Part shown: piece by piece, positions 54,201 to 58,997 of the stretch
Layout of the letters: each line of letters begins with the position of its first letter
Position numbering within the stretch: the first letter of the stretch is position 1
NCBI GenBank assembly: GCA_016703025.1
Contig: JADJCV010000004.1
Location: 248,001 to 312,000, forward strand
Source of the DNA: Candidatus Avedoeria danica
GTDB taxonomy: Bacteria > Chloroflexota > Anaerolineae > Epilineales > Epilineaceae
Direction: 5' to 3'
DNA length: 64,000 nucleotides
Program-made: the position numbers and the translations under genes
Notes under the pieces: generated by a model
What the model was told of the DNA's origin: nothing
Seen by the model: only the letters and a program-made list of their open reading frames with translations
The model's database searches: none

Positions 54201-54541
54201 TCCAGCGCTTCGGCCGGGTCGCCGATGGCGGCACCGTCCCGCCACAGCGATAGCTCAAGGCGCTGTGCCCGGCGGTCCGCTGTGCCGTCCATGAACAGCG
54301 TCGTGACCTTGGCCTGTCGTCCGGCCGACGTGATCGCGGGAGGCGGCAGCGTGGTCTGCGTCAGCCGGGTTTCGAAGGCGTAGCGGCCGACGCGCTCGGT
54401 GCGCTGCCAGGCCGTGCGCAGGATGGAGGCGGCGTCGGCGTGGACGCGGTCGGGGGACGGCGGGGCGACGACAAAGGCCGCCAGGAGGGCGGCCAGGAGG
54501 GAGGTGCGGAGGGCGATGTGGGTGCGGGGGGGACGCGTCAT
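42263..54541 (-). CDS. Giant secreted LamG/TSP3-like surface protein with C-terminal P/T linker and HLP motif
   Basis: 4092 residues from the ATG at 54541 (AAGGAG upstream). Order, approximate: signal peptide (1-37); novel N-terminal domain; two membrane helices (305-356); calcium-type DxDxDG repeats (440-635); uncharacterised beta and helical region with a very hydrophobic helical pair (about 1570-1615); second DxDxDG cluster (1840-1950); LamG-like domains around 1990-2180, 2330-2620, 2640-2850, 2870-3070, 3400-3600 and 3615-3820, each with an FDG.DD or ..AW(I/V) signature; Ig-like segments between; a GTK repeat (3321-3338); a P/T-rich linker (3985-4080); and RIHLPVLKKEASTGSP at the very end. 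LamG domains usually bind glycans or proteins. It looks like an adhesin or matrix protein; the internal membrane helices make the topology unclear. Confidence 0.88.
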   Translation of the reverse strand: MTRPPRTHIALRTSLLAALLAAFVVAPPSPDRVHADAASILRTAWQRTERVGRYAFETRLTQTTLPPPAITSAGRQAKVTTLFMDGTADRRAQRLELSLWRDGAAIGDPAEALEVRLDGVAASARVKGGEWQALDDIDGGLAQTGDAASFLVAAEHVRPLGAETRELPTASGTTREVSFERYAFALDGEAYATYMRDLTTDYLRSHGELPAGVRLGTVDRFMNVATRGEAWIDGDGLPLRMTLTMEHPQARDGTRTTVEVQTDFTGYGDAAAAAGAVGAAGDFWTHPLAWVADHAPGGATAAVATSLAADTALFVLVLALGYALLALRRRRPRLAYQIVATVMVAHLTVMPLVQTALTTRQMARFLERFPPAGTAHAAEANDPTSASTSAAMFAAASSATPAYAYPLTPSYDVAADLAPPPGSPAAAPPARAAAQAPAGAIVDRDGDGLSAALERLWGTSDAAPDTDNDSIADYDETILCPVAEPSDPWTAAERAKNAAASGCPSPTKKDTDGDTLTDGEEVLHIGTAPNGVDTDGDEIGDPTEIKGYALGAAGRGYTDARNPDSDGDGIPDGMECPSMRDMPDPPDPYASSWTPTLACVDSGVQDAPDVQSIDNDGDGVPNRFDTSPFVGATTVFDDANPLQLEIAGLQPGMPVVVDIQLRPTNAKQLSFAQNVLDWPTGDVQGQIQRRLDNTIGNTFPVDPATPGLNPDPSDPAFSGDMRVSPMLEITLPGGSTDLPRTSARASVTLDNAGEVVGRVVFGNKMQDETTIESAQATLDALIGDAATLSVVKGRCGAAGSAAGSTVATGAVNLTDAQHLPLPTVATLGHLANGQHVAVLEVGIVPYCAPIPSLIEGETTIAVAFQRTTPAQVDEVATLEIAQQGPARTDLVFAFADLAKRYDVRIRDGRCGKFGAENLLIAGLQGNVTRTLGGTNAVDLVDGKHVITVDEGTKTVACAPLGNIVSGFGGGSNQIDMIDAAPLQSYQITVHEDADGNLVAIAPLVRTVDRQTGAPVAFNASMLYRLGASATLRHEVRVLWLVSMVNDDGEMQVVHQYANEGWRLTGVGVREEHGIDVAVAYEDPAVDERVQTDADPETAQHLEVEDDLWALANGLEGTFVGNRTNEVGARTMTVTEIAKRWESQPGDYTDVERWNIAPDTLNVRTFRYDGTAGLGALGATEIPSILNAEFAEGTRDVPDLAGNPQTTLVPTLLLATESRSRSLNLDAAAPDGGAPALASLSGGTVALHLDPARVEATTTASMSWKPYRYDVTVAGWTMVPLEEYWRRMEKVLTPLKAFKDQAARGAEGRYETAADIAIAQVAYTRLFAGVARVIQIGNLTLTAGETPEDVELARIGELSALAKDEIGDRIIDFVIETSEPFIEEYKEHKRRNRINSFVGLKAEPYSFRGAIGRMKLGETTDEAIEEAVGDFADDTFTEWKQSLATHGPTALRGALIMSTLIGSFVNAEVDPEVGVTAENVVGLTLQGIQAADAMIEFYRLKQAFNAFKLENPSSPTFKAFLREVDTSASQRVSGAVGWLVSTGLSFGLFFEGVARSGIEVGGAEFNDQIVDVVAESLLDGVLAAIALTGWGTLAVAIISLIDAFVTLVCSAWPPDEDDVIATGACMGIQGLLAEAIATAIYDETDVVDLSNPNRLTFRRFSPYLDDPVKAFVPDATLNVELTVRNTITRTEPYGIGQEYPHQFDESHAKESAFAYAVTTDQEPSSMPSVKIGDTMDWTVTDRVLHFDRDVIGTPALANETGINQPVNAWLAEAFEINVQQCAGLGVAACWVKTRSDDQFIDLGLAFDVFPTTLDAFYTLTPKGPPDERGQALAWGQTGPLTFPVLADADGDGLHRSFDPDDRTHDVDGDGVPDLREKQIGTDPLRSDTDSDGLGDAAELRRDTDPLLADTDGDGLRDDAELAGWRITYNTKGDSTWVFPAPRNRDADSDGIPDGREQALGFSPWTVNDGRVLNYSTELREPTAPSILMRFDEPGGATTVPDTAQPGSPFNGYCTAPSCPVTGHSAQMGNSALFDGVDDHFSLGTVPEISALTNDFIVSAWIMPGRVTGRQRIVGLSRDARSDGFGFGLRDDGLVLTFYDVAEFIAPAMGIGVDEWTWVAASAERVVDPGSGEVSTRVQFFAARLVGSDTDGAEKTVTSPEDGARPDLGEPLQIGGVFTTNASPGAVPPRVTEAFEGRIDEVVIVREPLRSGDNVEARLKLQMLGIYNLDDGVVAPGQRIVHKTALTNRLLSKNVVGLLKVDVPDVLTSDAPPYENFTLGPAVENAQTPAEQKILHPMTVRADAASGDHDVAQDMAATIDRRTVPLGNLEDKAFASSILYDLDRAFVLNQNTRDPNNRPISAEGARYDGGDITVAAWLNWWDQSWIGTTGGVRHGIMGAEAGRDQPGEGGPWMPKSTSEMSRRAFPSLLVEDGRIVFGFGCTDPDNGWCEATSTQAYVNKNEDVHVAVSYDKAAQRAKLYINQAYKEDLVLTGMVPRSAEGFLVGSASAFNYAILPVLNACPVGRGQYMLAITADDPARPRPEWPLVTLPPPGETELLEPVRFQRSFSAAWPTGKGARLDYLSIYDLDEDIHGNLTEPAQAISADGCANVRVQRHTVTPFSGRIWDLEVYGRALSQAQITDLVESNSTIVRYKLDEVPGQTRFEDYVGGSSASCEGQGCPTVGVRGRENLAASFDGVDDRITDAKAWALLVSYLQTATASGYSMGAWVRPGMAQQSGAFLSAKFQDTVAAELRAVPVAGKPDRVRFWFGQGDGFPFAFPTNEYARADWHHVVVTVDRRQPTARGQLYVDGAAVGPLFTGVLPGLNLTIGSAEGGARPYEGLIDDVVVGKGFLDTAGVRTLMNSVPYHTLTMDDPRPETLSWGAELAAGQINESRQFVEPSDRAIIGDAGQFNLYGSEFTLSAWVLGDALGGAVGDQVFRPIVTADSGARNPFFGLFNGRPYAYVESDGKTNTVVADHEIPPNLWTHVVFRRTTDPLRDNAEAMDLFVNGSLVKQATGLPKVTGPATPPQVTVGGSANSSWRGRLDEVTFYKSALNDEDIARLFNFQNTWIDERSTAPLTVDGTPPTAAFAQSGEYVPLGEPSTLAIDTHDVHSAAQLAVLEFKRPGQPVSYVWGLPCRDAVDGSTMCATFDPPVEGRYDVTVNAVDAVGNVKDHRSSGGSGAPFHVIVDGTAPALTLAPQPQAPFRPTADPADPARWTLGLAGTVTDPPIGADPGSGVAHVEVTVRDANGVPLGEPPLQRAIVVGGNWHLAYTLRMDQPTGTFSGEVTAVDRVGTTTVLAIPPFQLDSTDPATELTGVGGGGTEGTKGTKGTKGTKGTKGTSVADVAQATQQIPIDLGYLGASSLLLGTANEQPSGLEAQDTVAGIARVQVTLEPLFGHGSSFVNRGLPDNVLLYLPLDKSGQAADASAQSHADLVAGRSAACAAPNCPQPGIASRSGQALRFDGADDGLSLPHDPAIGALTSDFTVGAWIRPEGRGPVRRIVSSPRTDNAEGWSFGLSGSRLRLTSWFVQDYDSAPDVITPRVWQHVAVHLTADNDAEFYVNGRLVETVAGDRPATADADSPLLIGTASLTGDPASREAFDGAIDEVFVARGRIAAADWPTILGLGPTLHLGFDEPHIVAGGALADAGALGAEAVYRPFTADDTANHARAGTVGAGALELTPASDGFVVAAPTGGLPADGESYSIALWLEDMNQGRLAYGGNTVGFDGGGLSPEIHDLVYPAQVGDARGWHHYVVVWDDVAGALSTYQDGVLLRSDVITGGSGVGAGAAELRFVHQSPTQRYALDDLRVYRRALPPLEVAALAAARWTDATVAGLGADPIEAATWSTGLPSGVEGYYDVKARGVDALLNFDAEPKALWSGIVDTLAPRFLGGFAQPDDGGIGFELRFEDFSLDASHVQLPGDCGNAVVVDAAPYRSPWHLALAEQLADGAAGDRLKARTYAAVIRCHATYVVSGASMSVCDHAGNCTSLRYDGPSVGSPPPPTPTPTTGPSPSATVPTAGPTPSATRPGPATATATRRPGGPTVAIPTATPPGPRPTSAGPTVTPEATKEPGQGQGGRIHLPVLKKEASTGSP
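44527..44580. repeat. 9-bp tandem repeat encoding GTK units inside the giant LamG protein
   Basis: About six consecutive copies of GTCCCTTTG (coding strand GGGACCAAA) give the peptide GTEGTKGTKGTKGTKGTKGTS. Because the unit is 9 bp, slippage adds or removes whole GTK triplets without a frameshift. The peptide also follows a Gly-X-Y pattern. Confidence 0.9.
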
Positions 54542-54654
54542 CGGGGGCTCCTTGAGCCGATCGGCGGGGGGGCACGCGGGGACATGCGAAGGGCTGACCG
54601 GCGAGCGCGATTGTGGCGGGGGTGGCGGGGGTGGGTCAAGCGCAGTGGCGGGCA

Positions 54655-55320
54655 ATGCTCTTTCGGATGGCCGAAGTGGCACCATTGTCAGTGAACGCGT
54701 GGGACATGTCGGTGAAGCAATTGGGGTGGAACTCGATTGAGATCGTCGACGTCATCGACCCGGCGACGCCGCGCTGGGTGGGCCGGACGTCCCTGCACGC
54801 GGCTCCCCAAGGGCGCGGACTGGCCGTGCTCGACCCGTACGTGTATCTCGCCGACGGTGGCCTGCGAGTGTTGGACCTGAGCGATCCGGCCGCGCCACGC
54901 GATGTCGTGACCGTCGAGCTGCCGCCGCAGGCCCGGAACGGGGGCGGAGTCGCGGTCGACGCACGAACGAGCATGCTGTACTTTGCCAGCGCCGGTCTGT
55001 TTGCGTACGACCTGGCGGACCCGTCTGCGCCTCGCATGGTATCGGGCCGTCTCGAAGAGGAGACGTACGACTCGAACATCCGTGTTGGCGACGGTATTGC
55101 CTTCGTGTTCATCCCACGGGGGTTTCTCCCTTCGAAGCTGTACGCATTCAGCCTGAGGGATCCCGCCCGTCCGCAGCGATTCCGTCGGGCGATCGTGACC
55201 GGGGCACGACGTGGTTTCACGTCGGCTTGCAACACGGTCAGCGTGTCATCGCTGCGCGGAAGTTGTGCGTCGACACTAACGACCATGCAGGTCAACGTGC
55301 GGCAAGGGCTATTCCGTTGA
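54655..55320 (+). pseudogene. Fragment of an LVIVD-repeat beta-propeller protein
   Basis: 221 residues from the ATG at 54655. The repeats SIEIVDVIDPATPRWVGRTS, then GLRVLDLSDPAAPRDVVTVE and GLFAYDLADPSAPRMVSGRL are LVIVD propeller blades. In complete proteins these are secreted and have six or seven blades; here there is no signal peptide, only about three to four blades, and the C-terminus (SACNTVSVSSLRGSCAST) no longer resembles a blade. It is therefore read as a truncated remnant. It is divergent from the giant LamG gene. An internal start at 54667 or 54706 is equally possible if it is expressed. Confidence 0.55.
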
Positions 55321-55323
55321 ACC

Positions 55324-55344
55324 GCTGCCGGCTGCCGGCTGCCG
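55324..55344. repeat. Three-copy 7-bp tandem repeat (GCTGCCG) after the LVIVD fragment
   Basis: Three perfect GCTGCCG units begin 3 bp past the TGA at 55318-55320. It is a one-base variant of the GCTACCG array beside the CPBP gene. Confidence 0.85.
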
Positions 55345-55469
55345 GCAATCCCTCCCGCGTTCGTGAGTACACCGGGTGGAGGGAGCAGGGACGGGCGGTC
55401 CAGCCGGGGCTTGGCCTATGACGTCGTGGTGGTGTGGCCCACGAGGACGCGGTCCGGTGCCCAACTGGC

Positions 55470-55498
55470 TTGCGACCGTGTATCGTTCACGGTATGTG
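55470..55498 (+). promoter_or_regulatory. Promoter and palindromic operator of the broken toxin-antitoxin pair
   Basis: TTGCGA (55470-55475), a 17-bp spacer and TATGTG (55493-55498) form a possible promoter. Between the two hexamers lies ACCGTG-tatcgtt-CACGGT (55475-55493), a perfect 6-bp inverted repeat placed where an autorepressing antitoxin would bind. Confidence 0.5.
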
Positions 55499-55517
55499 CA
55501 GCGTGGAGGATAAGCGA

Positions 55518-55742
55518 ATGTTCAAAGTGACCGTCATGCTTCCCGACGAGATCCGCGACGCAGCCGGCCGACAGGGCAAGTCCGTGGAGTTGCTCGTCCA
55601 GCAACTCGTGGATGCGTATCTCGAGGAACGGGACGATGACGCGCTCGTGGAGGACCTCAATGCCCGCGAAGCGGCCGGTCTCTCACGCGTGCGCGAGTTC
55701 GCTGCGTTCGCAGCTGAATTGGGCGCCGACGAGAACGACTGA
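55518..55742 (+). CDS. Small antitoxin-like protein
   Basis: 74 residues from the ATG at 55518 (GGAGG at 55505-55509). A short beta strand FKVTVMLPDEI followed by two helices (GKSVELLVQQLVDAYLEERD, then VEDLNAREAAGLSRVREFAA) resembles ribbon-helix-helix or other small antitoxins, but no family is certain. Its stop overlaps the next start (TGATG), as in toxin-antitoxin operons. The downstream toxin frame is broken, so this may be an orphan. Confidence 0.6.
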   Translation: MFKVTVMLPDEIRDAAGRQGKSVELLVQQLVDAYLEERDDDALVEDLNAREAAGLSRVREFAAFAAELGADEND

Positions 55743-55867
55743 TGGCGACCTATCGCGTCGAGAATGATCCTACCGTCGTCCAACCCGTGATCCTCCCCCT
55801 CCCCCAGACTTGGGGGAGGGGGTCGGGGGGTGAGGGCCTTAGGCCGAACGGCTGCGCGAAGTTCTGA
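55742..55867 (+). pseudogene. Toxin gene remnant interrupted by a palindromic repeat
   Basis: The ATG at 55742 overlaps the antitoxin stop. It opens with MATYRVENDPTVVQP, a RelE/ParE-like start, and then enters the G/C palindrome at 55794-55822, which ends the sensible protein sequence; the frame stops at 55867. Just beyond, another frame reads AERLREVLTVVRKLPGHRHD (55841-55900), which may be a displaced piece of the same or a similar protein. The interruption is visible; the toxin family is inferred. Confidence 0.5.
55794..55822. repeat. Short G/C-rich palindromic repeat, copy 2
   Basis: TCCCCCTCCCCCA and TGGGGGAGGGGG flank GACT. It matches the element at 26699-26726 in structure and largely in sequence. 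It is followed by TCGGGGGGTGAGGGC, a downstream extension the first copy lacks. Confidence 0.75.
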
Positions 55868-55924
55868 CGGTTGTACGGAAGCTGCCGGGTCACCGCCATG
55901 ATCAACGAACACGACCGCATCGCT

Positions 55925-56035
55925 CGGTCCCGAATCGCAACATGGAAGCGCCCGGACTTTCAATATTGAGTCGTCCGGGCTTTCTATGGTGAAACCCAAC
56001 CGGTTTCAATGTTGAAACGCCACACGAATCAACAT
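55925..56035. repeat. Degenerate ~23-24-bp direct repeats, AT-richer than surroundings
   Basis: About five diverged units with a shared core (CGGACTTTCAATATTGAGT, CGGGCTTTCTATGGTGAAA, CCGGTTTCAATGTTGAAA, CACGAATCAACATTGCA) run head to tail. The TTCAAYRTTGAA-like centres are themselves palindromic. It lies in the gap between the broken toxin and the 3' end of the flavoenzyme gene, and I see no gene there. Confidence 0.6.
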
Positions 56036-56130
56036 TGCATTTCCAACCCACTCCACTTGCCGCGCCCGCCTCGCGACCGGCCACACGGTTGGACTGCGCT
56101 GGCTGCAAGCAATCCAATCGATCTCGCCGT

Positions 56131-58584
56131 CTATACCCGCCGTACGTCGCTGTCGTCCCCTGCCACCCCAACCACCCCCGGCAAGCCCTCCCGCGCCCGC
56201 TCCCGCGCCCGCGAGTACGCCGGCCGCCCCCCCCGCGGCTTCACCGCCAAATACGGCGCCGGCCACCACTGATCGTCGTGCCCGTACTTGGCCGCGGCAT
56301 GAAGCGTGAGGTACGGATCGCTCAAATGCGGCCGCGCCATCGCGCACAGGTCGGCGCGGCCGGCGGCCAGGACGGTGTTCGCGTGGTCGGCATTTTGAAT
56401 CGCGCCGACGGCCATCACCGGGATGCCGACCTCCTTCTTGATCCGCTCGGCGAACGGCACCTGGAACATCCGGCCGTAGTCCGGCAGCGCGTACGGCGCG
56501 GTCTGGCCGGCCGAGACGTCGACGATGTCGCAGCCGTGGGCGGCGAAGGCGCGGGCGATCGCCACCGCGTCGTCGCCGTCGTTGCCGCCGTCGACCCAGT
56601 CGGTGGCGGAGATCCGCACGCTCATCGGCTTTGCGGCGGGCCACGCGGCGCGGACGGCGTCGAAGACCTCGAGCGGGTAGCGCAGGCGGTTCGCCAGATC
56701 GCCGCCGTAGTCGTCGACGCGCCGGTTGGACAGGGGCGATAGGAACGACGAGAGCAAGTAGCCGTGCGCGCAGTGCAGCTCGAGCATATCGAAGCCGGCG
56801 TCGACGGCCAGCAGAGCGGCGCGGACGAAGTCGGCCGTCACGGCCTCCATGTCGGCGCGCGTCATCGCCCGCGGGACCTGGCTGAACGGGTGGTACGGCA
56901 CGGCGGAAGCGGCCACGATGTCCCAGTTGTGCCACGGCAGCGGCTCGTCGTAGCCCTCCCAGCCGACGCGCGTGCTCGCCTTCTGGCCGGCATGGGCGAG
57001 CTGGAGGGCGATCGCGGCTTGGCTGTGGCCATGGACGAACGTCGTGATGCGCCGCCACGCCTCGGCATGCCGCTCGCTCCACATCCCGCAGCAGCCCGGC
57101 GTGATCCGCGCCTCGGGCGAGATGTCCGTCATCTCGGAGATGATCAACCCGGCGCCGCCGATCGCCCGGCTCCCGAGGTGGACCATGTGCCAATCGTTCG
57201 GCAGACCGTCTTCCGACAGGTACTGGCACATCGGCGAGACGACGATCCGGTTCACGAGCTCGAGGCTGCGCAGCGAAAGGGGCGCGAAGATCGGCGTGAG
57301 CGGCGTGCCGTCTCCGGCCGTCGGCGCGCCCTCGACGTCGCGGAACACCTGGCGCACGCGGCCGATGAACCCCTCGTCGCGGCGGAGGAGGTTGTCGTAC
57401 GTGATCTGCTTGGAGCGCGTGAGGAGGTCGAACGCGAAGCGGACGGGGGGCACGTCGATCCGCCCGGCGACGGTCTCGAACCAGTGCTGGCTCGTCCGCG
57501 CCACGGTCTGCGTCCGCCCGACCTCGACCCAGCGCGCGTCCTCGTACGCTTGCAGCGCGCCCGTCACCCCCCCCGGCCCGTCCACACCGACGGCGCACAG
57601 CGCGTCGACGAGCGCGATCGCGCTCTCCATCGCCAGCTTCGTGCCGCTGCCGATCGAAAAGTGCGCCGTGTGGGCCGCGTCGCCGAGGATGACGACGTTG
57701 CCGTCGTGCCACTGGCGGAGCGTGACCGTCGGGAAGGACCGCCAGATCGACCGGTTGGAGATGAGCGGCGCGCCGTCCAGCCAGTCGGCGAACAGCGCTT
57801 CCCCGAACGCGACCGTCGCGGCCTCGTCGGCGGTGTCCAGCCCGGCGCGGCGCCACGTGTCCTCGTGGCACTCGATGATGAACGTGCCGAGATCCGCCTC
57901 GAACGGGTAGGCGTGGGCTTGGAACAGGCCCCACTGCGTCTCGGCGAACAGGAACGTGAAGGCCGTCATCGGCCGCGGCGTCCCGAGCCACGTGAAGCGG
58001 CACGCGCCCCAGCCGACCGTCGGCCGGAACGCGTCGCGGCGCGCCTCCCGCACCCGGCTGTTCACGCCGTCGGCGGCGATCACGAGGTCGGCGCCGCCGT
58101 GCGTCGCGTCCGCGATGAACCGCTCAACGTCCTCGATGTCGCGCTCGAACTCCAGCCGCACGCCCAGCGCCCGGCAGCGCGCCTGGAGGATGACGAGCAG
58201 CTCGCGCCGCGCCAGCCCGCAGAACCCGTGGCCGGTGCTCGTCACGACCTCGCCGCCGACGTGGACGTCGATGTCGTCCCAGTACCGAAAGGCGCCCTCG
58301 ATGGCCGCGTAGCTCTCCGGGTCCGCCTCGGCCAGCGTCTGAAGCGTCTCGGACGAGAAGACGACGCCGAATCCGAACGTCACCTCGGGCGCGTTGCGCT
58401 CGATGACGGTGACTTCGTGGCGCGCGTCGATGCGCTTCAGCAGCAGCGCGGCGTACAGGCCGGCCGGGCCGGCGCCGAGGACGACGACCTTGAGCGGGCG
58501 GAGCAGGTTGGGGCGGCCGTCCGCAGGCCAGGAGCGCGATGCTCGGCCGAGGGCGGGCGTCGTCGGCGAGGCGGGGGCGAGCAT
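56131..58584 (-). CDS. Fused FAD monooxygenase/Old Yellow Enzyme (anthraniloyl-CoA or salicylyl-CoA hydroxylase type)
   Basis: 817 residues. The N-terminal half (about 33-400) is a PHBH-type flavin monooxygenase: VVVLGAGPAGLYAALLL binds the FAD ADP moiety, DLVIAADGVNSRVR is the DG motif, and VVILGDAAHTAHFSIGSGTK is the GD motif. The C-terminal half (about 425-790) is an Old Yellow Enzyme reductase: FAPLSLRSLELVNRIVVSPM, ALQLAHAGQKAS and HCAHGYLLSSFLSPLSNRR. This fusion is the hallmark of 2-aminobenzoyl-CoA monooxygenase/reductase and of proteins annotated as bifunctional salicylyl-CoA 5-hydroxylase/oxidoreductase, which dearomatise or hydroxylate aromatic CoA thioesters. No ligase or beta-oxidation genes lie beside it in this window. 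The ATG at 58584 is preceded by GGAGA; a slightly later start is possible. Confidence 0.9.
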   Translation of the reverse strand: MLAPASPTTPALGRASRSWPADGRPNLLRPLKVVVLGAGPAGLYAALLLKRIDARHEVTVIERNAPEVTFGFGVVFSSETLQTLAEADPESYAAIEGAFRYWDDIDVHVGGEVVTSTGHGFCGLARRELLVILQARCRALGVRLEFERDIEDVERFIADATHGGADLVIAADGVNSRVREARRDAFRPTVGWGACRFTWLGTPRPMTAFTFLFAETQWGLFQAHAYPFEADLGTFIIECHEDTWRRAGLDTADEAATVAFGEALFADWLDGAPLISNRSIWRSFPTVTLRQWHDGNVVILGDAAHTAHFSIGSGTKLAMESAIALVDALCAVGVDGPGGVTGALQAYEDARWVEVGRTQTVARTSQHWFETVAGRIDVPPVRFAFDLLTRSKQITYDNLLRRDEGFIGRVRQVFRDVEGAPTAGDGTPLTPIFAPLSLRSLELVNRIVVSPMCQYLSEDGLPNDWHMVHLGSRAIGGAGLIISEMTDISPEARITPGCCGMWSERHAEAWRRITTFVHGHSQAAIALQLAHAGQKASTRVGWEGYDEPLPWHNWDIVAASAVPYHPFSQVPRAMTRADMEAVTADFVRAALLAVDAGFDMLELHCAHGYLLSSFLSPLSNRRVDDYGGDLANRLRYPLEVFDAVRAAWPAAKPMSVRISATDWVDGGNDGDDAVAIARAFAAHGCDIVDVSAGQTAPYALPDYGRMFQVPFAERIKKEVGIPVMAVGAIQNADHANTVLAAGRADLCAMARPHLSDPYLTLHAAAKYGHDDQWWPAPYLAVKPRGGRPAYSRARERAREGLPGVVGVAGDDSDVRRV

Positions 58585-58771
58585 GGGCGGTCTCCGGGGC
58601 GGAACGATCGGAGCGGGCTGGGCGGCGGCCGGGGCGCGAGGTCGCCACGTGGGCGGGCGAGCCGGGGCCAGTAGGATAGCGAGCGGGCGGAGAGGGGCAA
58701 GGTGGACGATGGCGATCGCTGCCGCTGTGGCCGTGGCCGCGATTAGCACCAATCCGCCGCCATGCGGCCGT

Positions 58772-58822
58772 GCGACGCTCATGTATGGGCACCCCTTGTG
58801 GGTGCCCATACATGAGCGTCGC
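58772..58822. repeat. Perfect 51-bp hairpin (23-bp arms, 5-nt loop)
   Basis: The arm begins GCGACGCTCATGTATGGGCA and pairs over all 23 bp with its complement around the loop CTTGT. Perfect conservation of both arms suggests a recent or actively maintained REP-like element. The core TATGGGCACCC...GGGTGCCCATA recalls other widespread bacterial palindromes. Confidence 0.9.
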
Positions 58823-58864
58823 GATGGACGACACGGCCGAAACACGGTGGTGTGGTATTACGAC

Positions 58865-58904
58865 GGCTCGCTTCACCGGCCGTCGCCGGTCGATGAAGCG
58901 AGCC
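58865..58904. repeat. 40-bp hairpin (11-bp arms with inner CCGGC/GCCGG)
   Basis: GGCTCGCTTCA (58865-58875) and TGAAGCGAGCC (58894-58904) pair, with a small inner CCGGC-cgtc-GCCGG stem. No U-run follows. It lies between the 3' end of the 58998-59753 gene and the other hairpin, so it could terminate that minus-strand transcript. Confidence 0.7.
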
Positions 58905-58997
58905 AGGGTCTCGCGGGGTGGCGGTGGCACGTCGCCCTTGGCCCGCGCGCCGCACCGCTGACCGGGTCCCGCCGGACCCGGGCCGATGACCGGGCGG

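Larger units (their letters stand above)
58585..58997. other. 413-bp gap holding two hairpin repeats
   Basis: The only clear structures are the perfect hairpin at 58772-58822 and a second at 58865-58904. A hydrophobic open frame continues upstream of the flavoenzyme start but looks like read-through of non-coding DNA. No gene is supported. Confidence 0.6.

Noticed and set aside
42263..54541. Toxin or contact-dependent inhibition protein
   Set aside because: No RHS/YD repeats, haemagglutinin repeats or C-terminal toxin domain; it ends in a P/T linker and LP motif.
55925..56035. CRISPR array
   Set aside because: Units are diverged, head to tail and without spacers; no cas genes are present.
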